Assembly: GCF_000513195.1 (NCBI RefSeq)
Contig: NZ_CBVI010000075.1
Span: forward strand, 1-40,688
Direction: 5' to 3'
Length of the DNA: 40,688 nucleotides
Source of the DNA: Bacteroides timonensis
Lineage (GTDB): Bacteria > Bacteroidota > Bacteroidia > Bacteroidales > Bacteroidaceae
Positions 28,401 to 33,424 of the stretch are shown in pieces (positions within the stretch are counted from its first letter, which is position 1; each line of letters opens with the position of its first letter). The notes beneath the pieces were generated by a model, which did not search any database, was not told where the DNA came from, and saw nothing but the letters and a program-made list of their open reading frames with translations. A program made the translations under genes and the position numbers.

Positions 28401-29145
28401 GTTCGGATGGGGATTGAATATACTTTGGAATATCGGCAGCCAGGGGTTACTTGGGTTCTTCCGTGGAGATGGGGATGATGATAAGTGGGCCAAGGATTTG
28501 GCTTTCATGCTGACATCTCCGATAAAAGGTGTTCCTGGAGGAAATTTGCTTGAATCAATAGCAAGTGGATATGGGATGAATCCGTTCCTTGTGTATGACG
28601 AGCTTGACAAATTCATGAAGGAGTCCAAGAAAGCCATTGAGGAAGATGGGTTGATAAGTCCTCAAATGGCATATATTACGTTGGCGAAAGCATCACGTTA
28701 CGCCGGTGTTGATTTGGAAGTGTGGGGCAACGTCTATCTTGGCGTGGAAGGATTAGTTCGTGATGGTGCTTTAGAAGATGATGGTATTATTGATTTGATG
28801 TATATTCTGAACTCTCCCAAGAGCAGCCGGGTAACTGTAGCTAAGGATTTGTATAAAAATGAGCCGATACTTGAATATGCTAAGAAGATAGCGCGTGCCT
28901 ACAAGTATATTCCCAAGAAAAATGCTTGGGAGAACTGGGTTCCGGGTGCTAAGCCTCTTACTAAACGGAAAGAGAATGAAGTCAAGAAGGAAGCTGAAAG
29001 GATGCAGATGACGCCCAAAGAGAGGGAGGATATTGATAAAATGGAAAAAAAGAAAAAGCATCTTCGGAAACTGAAAGAATTGTCCAACGATCCGGAAGCC
29101 CAACAGAAATACAGGGAAAGGTATAAGGAGGAAATAACTCCTTAA
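16486..29145 (+). CDS. Giant polyvalent virion protein (4219 residues), probably ejected with the DNA
   Basis: Seen in order: two tandem 24-residue repeats (9-32 and 37-60, WLYxxxxxKGVxxGxYxxFDK); glycine/alanine-rich, partly hydrophobic region (290-525); conserved unknown domain (1136-1219, RFKWGDKGTTHGLASHTG); disordered linker (1345-1560); inorganic-pyrophosphatase-like domain (about 1659-1795) with YGYIRGTEG and DGDHID at 1709-1714; possible ADP-ribosyltransferase-like segment (2240-2310, YRAVP and WDGNDINEWGYDD); ART-PolyVal domain (2354-2569) with YHGT at 2426, FFFTD at 2453 and FEPNQIKSATENIGSF at 2546; zincin motif HEVVGH at 2654; second zincin-like HENTH at 2882; linker (3002-3039); coiled coils (3046-3412); large polyvalent-associated region (3419-3930); hydrophobic stretch (3967-3992); Lys/Glu tail. 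These domains are known from phage polyvalent proteins. An alternative start is Met6 at 16501. Third in the ejection-type gene set, it occupies 31% of the window and has no internal stop. Confidence 0.85.
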   Translation: MAEVNMNENRKWLYDVLTNKGVQMGAYEEFDKNVDANKDWLYNTAKSKGVDIGDYDAFDKAMSNSQIPAVTVPHPGQQQLQQPQPRPKSPYVEGKGEDTMIFGVPYADYQQMTPEEQSKQYSAAIEKRKNDEKDFFSNYISGQLGEIDSELNKEREPVPMPAGSAFIPSSAVGAAQRFGNGDTKETQDRYTSLHAAKNLLDDANKLVEEAKKGDTGFFSSLGRGFKDKFMDTDNWTMGLTDTVYSGLLRKAIEKEESGEELSPEESKLLDAAAVNMATQAYFSSDMSRGYKAGSTTAQSIPFMLEFAVNPVSSSGNALAKGLLKHGLKRFGRVATSNAAKVAGRLVGDAAAAAGMTATSSIGRVASGTNERMIGDVQATVEDGEIKYAGRENGMEVGEALGKSAVSNFLENQSEMVFNAFAGGGKLAKEALSKFIPDFSKLSNSEIVQFISKIKNNPTIKNVAERTQFHGLLGEYAEEVYNNFANIPLGEMTVEQATDLDNNIDTFLGLAPTSAAFGLLGLGGMAREKYTTQRNLHRFKEGLNEEDQALFDELQQVINAGDKETTKAFIKRTLADEKLTQEEKKERVFAVQDMQEERVLEDVQNEDVSAGVTSEDIEANKIDIYRNFKRAERKVNSLLPEEIVSQLDAVSDLGQFASTNNLNEQQVSALADYLPVKEIFSQYVDHTNKRKEEAKMQAREQAMADIEKISNPETGFVVQAKHKFADNPVYLVGGNLSFGEDGFLDRDNSSETIYYVDETGERKMAQAEDFDSVLSEVPIDDMIVQAEINAEQDFVTNEEESLRSPDIPAPVRGETVMMDGSRYLIEGNNMADPGLSVMAIKLNAAGKIEVPPGLGARTSISPDEYYAAKEAELWPDENRVTEVEDAESDIPQQKKILPDGRFAVQTGTDGSETSYDILDRNGNVVDSDIMPSIDYSALADYVMEEESVLPNDGIQGTEDEPQGLEEGTVSQEEQLQDEAEQQEEPESALSRIPLNEAQEPDFESATMEDTGAALLEMNDGDVDEAKDTAVQMVSFYDGELKKAEKMKTYASNPMQIQKLKAERRAKIDEVNAKRGYWQSVADVIEQGRKKATLIDEAAVQVQKNEERLASMAPEEQLAAQQKVQEKIDKGAYSKPKSSSSVRYIKEDGQLGEAVTPQEYVLREIATGRIRFKWGDKGTTHGLASHTGLSGSESERRSRVWAFAADGMTPEEASEVMFDNMPDYVKKGVEQTDVFNMVLDAFQSHKGPKAMFDEAKRLHGSDVEEEQPGYDKEMERQRMEWEAEQNYMNVEDYQAYQETIDLYSEEQYDMMLDNDLMSIFAEKYMAEMEERAAKEKAVTSSVEADKEQQGYERSGSNNDVRQGVPEGEKLPGRNTEGDTILPEEPTVESGGRGPGEGSRTDSYDQGEQQGVGELYPGIVLGEQKTSLSEDPNSGVVSNESLENIDKHGLLNAEQPTASDLSVAEPSSLPQENGSDALNYEDNSAPLQGDNQKYHENGEVSESIPQGEHGTLSEISGEQEESIYQLRRRIEEASRDASESEGSRGNQQKIKPIGVGSFGAIYNQSNKEAATPIDKKTDTGENQIDLQSDTALLQDVGSSSVDRDSELSVNKQKNPRFTAPQPEAGEDLIDYASRISEAKRLFDAEQEVDTTPTEAQKSAGNYKKGHINIGGYDITIENPKGSERSGVDANGQPWSVTMNNSYGYIRGTEGVDGDHIDVFLSDNPADGKVYVIDQINEDGSFDEHKVMYGFPSAETARAAYLANYSSGWKGLGTITEVSKDEFKKWIKSSHRKTKPFVDYKSVKTDFLSPQENSSETTVNLPKSKSDTKNKKRAADIKRARYELMDAKRELSVAQATNSGYIPEEVEEKKKRVEEAENELKKLAGIKNEDKSVFSATSSSKSEFALEIPAMTEEEYIASKGYGFSGIGDVALHKGKQRTSKQQDKAVKSQAKKDKDYTDRREVLRKEYRDKLSKGELREPNTIERLLKTANGNPDNEGTHAARRALQKRGIDWQENSIRFREMDDSDITSFAQKHNLNEDDVRKYEQSMNIGNLGGASYAFKNIKRNIRLLNSDLSLGEFVKTFAPVEKELYEKFGNVDALRDEYVQREMENRNVMEAARKRAEEVAEAERKRLEKFELMTDEEMDASYFNALEENSESRMRDIVNEAARRKGYVSADEFRMAHRAPSYDEEGIDKNMVDIAVNKDQIRESLDELLHMNRDKYRDESASAINEALSAIDEGKRPMVTIYRAVPKSLKEGKVRNGDWVSLSESYVKVHGEHVLNGNYRIMREKVSAENLYWDGNDINEWGYDDRSDYHYKDTKNNRKLSDLITRDDSGNIIPPSKRFNTRKADTRFREKDFYSKEEQSIIDKAKEDGSYMKAPNGKKTSLSDKQWVQVRTKAFKNWFGDWENSPKDASKVVDKNGEPLVVYHGTLSKSIERFRKDMIGSRYSYDESGFFFTDKESIAKDYSTSEFDFAVKGDIIPVFLNIRKPIMADNRWAVKNGLGNALKNMDSIEFWDNYQSFMLDEIEDKKTDGAIINDGSSKMVVVFEPNQIKSATENIGSFSSYNDAIRLRENSEDPHEINTVKVLAAITKLSDVLHTPIHMLRTVEELPDGVAKRAIERGRNIKAWYDTNTGEVSVYIPNINNVADAVTSVLHEVVGHKGLRDLFGKEKFDGMMEKLYAQLPDDVRKKVHDVAENKYKGNIAVAMDEYLAEQAEKDEIPSWWNRIVSAVRDFLREIGIDVKLTGNDLKYLLWKSKNRLMNTDDGIAVINKIAADESMKERFHIGEYSRTPAQEKADYDRATKVVSDFAKSHTGAANALVVRSREMLREQLEAIGMSDESIDEIEGAFNSGEVVAVYNEEAGRVIISNNGASDKELKAYLWHENTHRAIREIFGNKAEEVIEPIYEWLSAKKPKGCEIVRNKYSERNDAAQKEECIVKFVEDKIKKSGEATFQQELENASPIIKEVFEGIFNFIAYGTTERTREESNKLLGRTLGTGYELEVRNSGNARAGEEKKGAESEGARNEAGSGERQESNDKGVRFRESDNFANEQIKELNSRIASLEKKISKFENQEELRRSVTEFIRGEIDSSLVGYFGKQDLNSLLVQAQNAKSIKSLEKIVMNVKNVIMNAQRRKLQRMIDKLLSLQVQDVNGKNMSIAKNVDDSTRKIFSFLRGKVSDLVLSGFEDDMKYLRRSGREKREEITRLHSLLTTAKTEKEKNNINEQISSLETEVEEGKSQLKDLQAEADAVKEQILNAGDVDIDAEMKRLDEKMDNAAMGKDTWTQGDTERMAALNILQGIFTNRKHDAGIEGIEVDKQKLILNNSDLYRKRIGKNETERKRLTEQINENHRRIVAYDRLVNDIRSTQVKQMEMTVEELNELISNGRNNLLRRKEKEMQRKWELISGAIRSVEGKPIDIFKKNQSKEHWAKKFFSAPMGSFEYMCKRVNTKTLGKDGFLYKCFIAGDEGVLKAYDTYVSGMKELRTRLDDKCGEVFGESFEAVSLKSDKVVEKSGVYVTQSENERGKGYGVRYELPLTKGQAMYIYQVWKMNDGRTKLELQGFDEESVAQIADFIGTEYVLFADWVQDELLKDLREKYNAKYLEMFNTSLAEIENYIPLKIRKEAVRQEASLSEDGNKRKTLEEKAGSLINRTVNTKPVDITYSGFDVLLEHGSQMEEWNAYARVRKDLDYILSSIMFRNQLNANVRGSYESFYDAAEVAAKANHPDSAKYGDEILGKLSKGIVGGNIAFRLNTALKQVLSAPAFLGYSQSPLYIAHLTKNAVKPYADVQWCMKNIPSFYERVKSGTAGNEKLDEKSFSRWMDKYIEIGMIPNKLVDAITCSIGAKSIFDYKFAQLKKSGLKEEEARNQALAEADIYYNATQQSSHPAFMSPMQMSRTFTDRMLTTYQNSNIGYVRKLMAAFYDLSRSLKWQELKKNYTEIYMKEEGLSELEAESKAYRRLLNENRKSVVEIALFGWGLNILWNIGSQGLLGFFRGDGDDDKWAKDLAFMLTSPIKGVPGGNLLESIASGYGMNPFLVYDELDKFMKESKKAIEEDGLISPQMAYITLAKASRYAGVDLEVWGNVYLGVEGLVRDGALEDDGIIDLMYILNSPKSSRVTVAKDLYKNEPILEYAKKIARAYKYIPKKNAWENWVPGAKPLTKRKENEVKKEAERMQMTPKEREDIDKMEKKKKHLRKLKELSNDPEAQQKYRERYKEEITP
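20531..20761 (+). CDS. Possible nested gene in the +1 frame of the giant gene
   Basis: A 76-codon frame reads MNEAEATMMFGKEYLKEKNF and ends YIRALYLESKKQA. It looks like a compact alpha-helical protein with regular hydrophobic spacing and many codons ending in C or G, whereas the giant frame over the same DNA is a Gly/Pro/Glu/Ser-rich linker. AAGGA precedes the ATG but is too close (1 nt) to be a good ribosome site. It could be a true overprinted gene, a remnant of a once separate gene, or chance. Confidence 0.3.
   Translation: MNEAEATMMFGKEYLKEKNFQEEIRKAIRYCLKNQLLSQEDVDRAREAGRTAMIKVSNKALANYIRALYLESKKQA
20966..21127 (+). CDS. Second possible nested gene in the +1 frame
   Basis: From the Met at 20966 (in-frame Met also at 20915) a 53-residue, basic, helical peptide is encoded (MAKFLNQFHKESTERCLKYL, ending HRKAKEAEATSKK). 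It is in the same +1 frame as 20531-20761, and the giant frame here is again a disordered acidic linker. No clear ribosome site is seen. Confidence 0.25.
   Translation: MAKFLNQFHKESTERCLKYLANRKNRFINYDEELKRHQEMHRKAKEAEATSKK
25412..25603 (+). CDS. Third possible nested gene in the +1 frame
   Basis: A 63-codon frame reads MEQQKEPEKKVTNFWDEPWE, then PDMSWKCGTPAMQELEKKRK, and ends in a Lys/Glu tail. The cluster of Trp, Pro, Cys and Gly is unusual for a shadow frame, while the giant frame here is low-complexity (GNARAGEEKKGAESEGARNE). It coincides with the other major linker of the giant protein. Confidence 0.3.
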   Translation: MEQQKEPEKKVTNFWDEPWEPDMSWKCGTPAMQELEKKRKGQKAKEQETKPEAEKDKSQTTKE

Positions 29146-29175
29146 TACCTCTTATGCGACACCCGTCCCGTGTTT

Positions 29176-29189
29176 GCCACATCGGTGGC
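29176..29189. other. Small hairpin after the giant gene
   Basis: GCCAC (29176-29180) pairs with GTGGC (29185-29189) around ATCG in a locally GC-rich spacer between the giant gene and the next small gene. There is no T run, so it is more likely an mRNA-stabilising or attenuating stem than a terminator. Confidence 0.3.
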
Positions 29190-29278
29190 TCTCATAGTGG
29201 GATATTTGTACTGCAATTGCAAGCGATACAAGTATTAACTATTAAAATGACAGTGAAACGATAAATGGATAAAAGTGT

Positions 29279-29488
29279 ATGAACGAAGATATAGAACGTC
29301 TGAAATTGACAATTTACAGATTGATAGGCGAGAACAATGGATTGAGATTCGTTGTAGGCCTTCCGGAGAAGAACTATGAATTGCGTGGCTGTGAATTGTA
29401 TTGTGGCAATGAGCCTTGTGATAATAGCAAGGAGAAGAATAGTGGATGTATAATACTGGATATAAGAACTGGCAAGAAAGTGGTTTGA
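29279..29488 (+). CDS. Small protein of unknown function with three clustered Cys
   Basis: The product has 69 residues: an N-terminal helix (MNEDIERLKLTIYRLIGEN) and a C-terminal part with Cys in GCELYCGNEPCDN plus one more in SGCIILD. The spacing could support metal binding or disulphides, but no known zinc-finger pattern fits well. It is the last plus-strand gene before a bidirectional hairpin and the minus-strand kinase/nuclease cassette. I do not recognise a family. Confidence 0.5.
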   Translation: MNEDIERLKLTIYRLIGENNGLRFVVGLPEKNYELRGCELYCGNEPCDNSKEKNSGCIILDIRTGKKVV

Positions 29489-29500
29489 TAAGGTTATATT

Positions 29501-29532
29501 AATAAATCCCCGCCAATTGACAGGGATTTATT
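29501..29532. terminator. Bidirectional hairpin between convergent units
   Basis: A perfect 10-bp stem, AATAAATCCC (29501-29510) with GGGATTTATT (29523-29532), has a 12-nt loop. The downstream T tract is poor on both strands (GTTTCAATT; AATATAACC). It separates the giant-gene operon from the response-regulator gene. Confidence 0.6.
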
Positions 29533-29535
29533 GTT

Positions 29536-30450
29536 TCAATTATCTTTAATTTGCTTATCAATAATAGATTTGAAGTCTTCAAGTTTGTTATCTGAACGAA
29601 TTAAGAATTCTATTTCTGGGTTAGATAGTAGTATTATTTTAATATTCTCACATGAGCTCCTTATTGCTTCTTGAAAGACACTCGATTTCATATATCCTGT
29701 AGTAATAAGAATGCCAAAGTTAGAAAGCCCATTGGAATTTTTAATTTTCTCTTTAAAAACGATAAATACATTTTTATCTACTCCAGTCTCAGGATAGTTT
29801 TTACATTCAACAAGGAAATAAGGACTAAATTTGTTGAAAAAGGAATCATCTAATTCGTTTCGAATAGCTAAATCGATTTCATTAGGAGTGCGATCTTTTA
29901 CTCTGTAAAGTATTTTTTTAAATCCCATTTGTCCAAAAAGCATAGAAACAAAATACTCAAATGCTAATCCCTTCTTTCTTGGATCAGTTTCATTTTTTAG
30001 AGATGAATAATAATCTCTTAATGCATTAATAGATACATCTTTGCAACTGTTTATTTCTTCAATTCTGATATTTATTAGTTCTTTTATATTATTCCTAAAA
30101 ATAGAAAATGTTGCTTTGTTAACAAAGCCCAGGATGTTACCTAACGAAAGTACTCTATTTAATTCTGATTGATATTCTTCACCATATGCAGATACGATTA
30201 TTATTTTGGCATAAGGGTTGATTTCTTTGATTTTTTCAATAACCTGAAATCCATTGATACTATAATCGCTCATGCGCAAATCTACGATGGCTAAATCGTA
30301 ATAACAATATTCTATTTTTTGCTGAATATCTTTTTCTTCAGAAGCTGTAAATATTGAAACACCTTCTGGAAAATCTTGTAAAATGGCTTTCTGCAAGTTT
30401 GTGACTTGAGTCTGCTCATCATCAACTATTAGTATTGATAGATTGTTCAT
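29536..30450 (-). CDS. Response regulator fused to a PD-(D/E)XK (Mrr-like) nuclease
   Basis: The product has 304 residues. Residues 4-120 form a receiver domain: acidic pair Asp10-Asp11 (ILIVDDEQ), phospho-acceptor Asp57 (YDLAIVDLRMSD), Ser87 (IIIVSAYG) and Lys112 (GFVNKATF). After a helical linker, residues 158-285 form a restriction-endonuclease-like fold: Glu165 (KKGLAFEYFVSMLF), Asp193 (PNEIDLAIRN), and Glu215-Cys-Lys217 (YFLVECKNY), with a later GILITTGYMKSSVF strand as in Mrr/RecB-type nucleases. All catalytic residues are present. It is therefore a phosphorylation-controlled DNA (or nucleic-acid) nuclease. Its start overlaps the kinase stop by 29 bp. There is no DNA-binding HTH, so it is not a transcription factor. 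Confidence 0.85.
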   Translation of the reverse strand: MNNLSILIVDDEQTQVTNLQKAILQDFPEGVSIFTASEEKDIQQKIEYCYYDLAIVDLRMSDYSINGFQVIEKIKEINPYAKIIIVSAYGEEYQSELNRVLSLGNILGFVNKATFSIFRNNIKELINIRIEEINSCKDVSINALRDYYSSLKNETDPRKKGLAFEYFVSMLFGQMGFKKILYRVKDRTPNEIDLAIRNELDDSFFNKFSPYFLVECKNYPETGVDKNVFIVFKEKIKNSNGLSNFGILITTGYMKSSVFQEAIRSSCENIKIILLSNPEIEFLIRSDNKLEDFKSIIDKQIKDN

Positions 30451-31243
30451 ATATAGGGAATTTTAGAGTAAATATTGTATTATAATTATTGTCATTTCTT
30501 GAATATGAAATACTTCCATTCATAGATTCAACGATATATTTAGCATGGTATAACCCGATTCCACTTCCTCCCGTTGTGGAAAAATGTAAATTAAATATTT
30601 TTTCTTTAACACTATCTTTGATTCCAATTCCATTATCACAAACTTTTATAATAACTTCTTCATCTTGAATTTCAATTGAAATATATAATCGTTTATCTTT
30701 TGTTTCTGATAAAGCCTTCGTTGAATTTAATATTAAATTGTTAATCATCTGAGTGACATTGTGTAGAGATTGTTTGATAACAACTTTATTATTTTTGTCA
30801 TACTCATAGGTAACAGTAATATTATTAGTATTTAAAGTTCCCCTATTTAATAATTCAACAGCTTTACCTAACTCGGATAAATGAAACTCGTTTTTTGATT
30901 CATCAGGTGATAAAGTCTTGAAGTCTGAAATCGTTTTTCTAATATTTTCAATGCATTCATTTATCGTTGCTATATCCTCTTGTTTAACGTTTGAGATGTC
31001 TAATGTGTTCACATAACCATCCAAATTATGAATAGCATTCTTTAAATCATGGCTAGCAAAATTAGTCATTAGAGCAATATACTCATATAGAGCGTGCTCC
31101 TTCATTTCTGCCAACCTATTATTCTTATCTATTTTCTCATTAAGCATAGATATTCTTTTCGAAAACTCTTCAGGATTAGTCCCTTTTTTGGGGATATATT
31201 TTTTTTCTCTCCTTTTGGGAGCTTTAGGATTGTTCTTCTTCAT
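30422..31243 (-). CDS. Soluble histidine kinase partnered with the nuclease regulator
   Basis: The 273-residue product starts at the Met at 31243; the upstream in-frame Met adds a non-conserved MFFCRDYNFLL. It has no transmembrane segment. After a very basic N-terminus (KKNNPKAPKRREKKYIPKK) and a coiled coil comes the H-box with phospho-acceptor His65 (NFASHDLKNAIHNLDGY). The HATPase domain has the N-box (MINNLILNSTKAL, Asn173), G1 (VCDNGIGIKD), F-box (IFNLHFSTT) and G2 (GGSGIGLYHAKYIVE). All are intact. The sensing part is just the short basic/coiled N-terminus, which may bind nucleic acid. It is clearly an operon with the downstream response regulator-nuclease (29-bp overlap). The locus is AT-rich compared with its neighbours. 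Confidence 0.88.
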   Translation of the reverse strand: MKKNNPKAPKRREKKYIPKKGTNPEEFSKRISMLNEKIDKNNRLAEMKEHALYEYIALMTNFASHDLKNAIHNLDGYVNTLDISNVKQEDIATINECIENIRKTISDFKTLSPDESKNEFHLSELGKAVELLNRGTLNTNNITVTYEYDKNNKVVIKQSLHNVTQMINNLILNSTKALSETKDKRLYISIEIQDEEVIIKVCDNGIGIKDSVKEKIFNLHFSTTGGSGIGLYHAKYIVESMNGSISYSRNDNNYNTIFTLKFPIYEQSINTNS

Positions 31244-31334
31244 CAATAGAAAATTATAATCTCTACAAAAAAACACTATTTTGTTCTGAAAAACAAATAT
31301 CTCTTGCTTTTTTTGAAGATATCACTAAAAAAAT

Positions 31335-31342
31335 CAAATATA
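31335..31342 (-). promoter_or_regulatory. -7 box (TATATTTG) of the kinase-nuclease operon
   Basis: TATATTTG on the minus strand matches the consensus, about 92 bp before the kinase ATG at 31243. No good -33 element is seen. The rest of the 31277-31462 spacer is very AT-rich. Confidence 0.45.
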
Positions 31343-31438
31343 TAGGGTATATTATTTTAAATATTTATTTCATTATGTAAAATACGAATATTTCACTTTT
31401 TGTTGTAAATCAACAGCTATCTAATGAGTTAACTATCT

Positions 31439-31446
31439 TACTTTTG
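31439..31446 (+). promoter_or_regulatory. -7 box of the portal gene
   Basis: TACTTTTG matches TAnnTTTG and lies 16 bp before the portal ATG at 31463. There is no clear TTTG at -33. Confidence 0.45.
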
Positions 31447-31462
31447 TGAAAAATGTGTAGCT

Positions 31463-33424
31463 ATGAATAAGTTCTTAAATAGAAGTGTAAAACCAGTACG
31501 TAAGACAAATGTTTCTCGTGTGCAAAGACGCAACGAGAAGCATCTGGATATTTTGGATGAGTTTAGTAAGTATTGGGCATCATTGGATGAGGCCCGGAGG
31601 AAAATGCGCCGAAGCGTCATGTATGCTTACGAGGATCAATGGGGGGATTATATAAAGGACCCGGAAACAGATCTGATGATCAGAGAGGCGGACTTAATCA
31701 AAAAGAATGGTAAGGTTCCATTGAAAAACAATATGATTAGTCCCATTCTTAAAAATATTGACGGGCAGTTTCGTAATAATGTAACTCAGTCTATCTGTAC
31801 AGTCCGGGATCAGAAAGAGGCCAAAATCGGAGAGATGATGAGTATTGCGGTTGAATATGTCCATGATCTTAATGAAATTCGGGAGTTGGACTCTGATAGT
31901 CTCAGATTAATGTTATGCGGTGGCTATGTGGGCCAGCGTGTGGAATATGGCTGGAACCCGACTAAACGGATGAATGATGTTTGGGTTTATGGCTGTAATC
32001 CAGCGCGTATGTTTTTCAATACGAATATTGAGGATGTTCGTACCTGGGACTTGAATTGTATCGGTGAAGTGTATGATATGCCACTCGATAAGGTGGTTTC
32101 CCTATTTGCTAAAAGCCGGGCTGATAAAGAGTGGATAGAGAACATATATCGTGTGAGCGACACATATCTTACTTATGATGGTTTGCAGGGAAGGGAAACG
32201 AAAGATTTAGATTTCTACACCCCATCTCGTCCTGATTTGTGCCGGGTTATCTTTGGGTGGAGGTTGGAGAGCCGGGAGGCATACTTCTGTCATGATACAC
32301 TGAAAGGTACATTCTACTATATAGGATTGAACGAAAAGAAGGAAATTGATTGGGAGAATCAACAGCGAACGAATGAGGCACTTGCTCATGGGGTTTTGCC
32401 GGAGGACATATTGTTGATCGAATATGAGTATGGCAATGAACAGTATTGGTATTACCGGTACATGTCCCCTTGGGGAGACATTCTTCAAGAAGGCCGGAGC
32501 CCTTATTGGCATGGTTCGCATAACTATGCTTTCCATGTGTACCCAATGATACAGGGAAAGGTCTTCAATTATGTAGAGGATTTCATAGACCAGCAACGTG
32601 CTATCAATCGAACAATGACATTGATTGATTTCATTCGTAGTTCGTCTTCCAAAGGTGTGTTGATTGTTGATGAATCAGCTTTTGAAAGTATGACTCGCGA
32701 AGAAATAATTGACGAATATGTGCGTTATAATGGAGTTCTGTTCTGTAACTTGAAAGGTGGTCAGAATCTCAGTAATGTCGTTCAGCAGTATAATGGGCAG
32801 GCGGCTGTTGCCGGTGATTATGAACTATTGAATTTGCAGTTGAAGCTCATCAATGATATTTCAGGCGTGAATAGTGCTATGCAAGGTAAACAGCCAAGTG
32901 CAGGCACAGCCGCAAGTTTGTACGCACAACAAGTTCAGAACTCTTCATTGAATCTGAAAGGAATGTTTGAATCGTTCAATTCATTCCGTAAGAGAAGAGA
33001 TTATATGGTTATGCAAACCATCCAGCAATATTATACTTCTGCCAGACACATTGATTTGTCTGGGAGGGATTATTCGGAAGAAGCAAAGTACTATGATCCG
33101 GATAAAGTTCAGAATGCACAGATTGATTTGAAAATCACTGAGGGCACTAATACTCCATCATTCCAGATGCTACAGAATGACTTCTTGATGCAACTCTTTG
33201 AACGGAATGCGATTGATGTCAAGACATTGTTGGAGAATTGCTCTTATCCGTTTGCTACAAAGATACTTGAAGCTATCAAGCGAAACGAGCAGGCTTTAAT
33301 GAATCAACAGGCAATGGGGGGTGTTCCTGGAGAAATGATGCCACAAGGCAACGCGCTTATGCAACGTGCCGGAAATGATGCGTTTGCATCTCCTGAAGAC
33401 GGAATGGTGCAGCATGCAGCTTAA
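31463..33424 (+). CDS. Portal protein (P22-like)
   Basis: The 653-residue protein matches podovirus portals in length and layout. A basic N-terminus is followed by the clip/stem-building helical region with long conserved aromatic stretches (YVGQRVEYGWNPTKRMNDVW, GCNPARMFFNTN, SHNYAFHVYPMIQGKVFNYV) and the stem-region sequence FIDQQRAINRTMTLIDFIRS. The C-terminal 40 residues are Met/Gln-rich. It forms the dodecameric ring at the capsid vertex through which DNA enters and leaves. It lies alone on the plus strand between the minus-strand kinase/nuclease pair and the minus-strand terminase gene, and its TAA shares bases with the terminase stop. Confidence 0.85.
   Translation: MNKFLNRSVKPVRKTNVSRVQRRNEKHLDILDEFSKYWASLDEARRKMRRSVMYAYEDQWGDYIKDPETDLMIREADLIKKNGKVPLKNNMISPILKNIDGQFRNNVTQSICTVRDQKEAKIGEMMSIAVEYVHDLNEIRELDSDSLRLMLCGGYVGQRVEYGWNPTKRMNDVWVYGCNPARMFFNTNIEDVRTWDLNCIGEVYDMPLDKVVSLFAKSRADKEWIENIYRVSDTYLTYDGLQGRETKDLDFYTPSRPDLCRVIFGWRLESREAYFCHDTLKGTFYYIGLNEKKEIDWENQQRTNEALAHGVLPEDILLIEYEYGNEQYWYYRYMSPWGDILQEGRSPYWHGSHNYAFHVYPMIQGKVFNYVEDFIDQQRAINRTMTLIDFIRSSSSKGVLIVDESAFESMTREEIIDEYVRYNGVLFCNLKGGQNLSNVVQQYNGQAAVAGDYELLNLQLKLINDISGVNSAMQGKQPSAGTAASLYAQQVQNSSLNLKGMFESFNSFRKRRDYMVMQTIQQYYTSARHIDLSGRDYSEEAKYYDPDKVQNAQIDLKITEGTNTPSFQMLQNDFLMQLFERNAIDVKTLLENCSYPFATKILEAIKRNEQALMNQQAMGGVPGEMMPQGNALMQRAGNDAFASPEDGMVQHAA

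Noticed and set aside
31371..31390. A fifth copy of the operator motif before the portal gene (TAAAATACGAA)
   Set aside because: It needs an extra base and two mismatches to match the TAAAADCGCARC consensus, so it is not distinguishable from AT-rich background.
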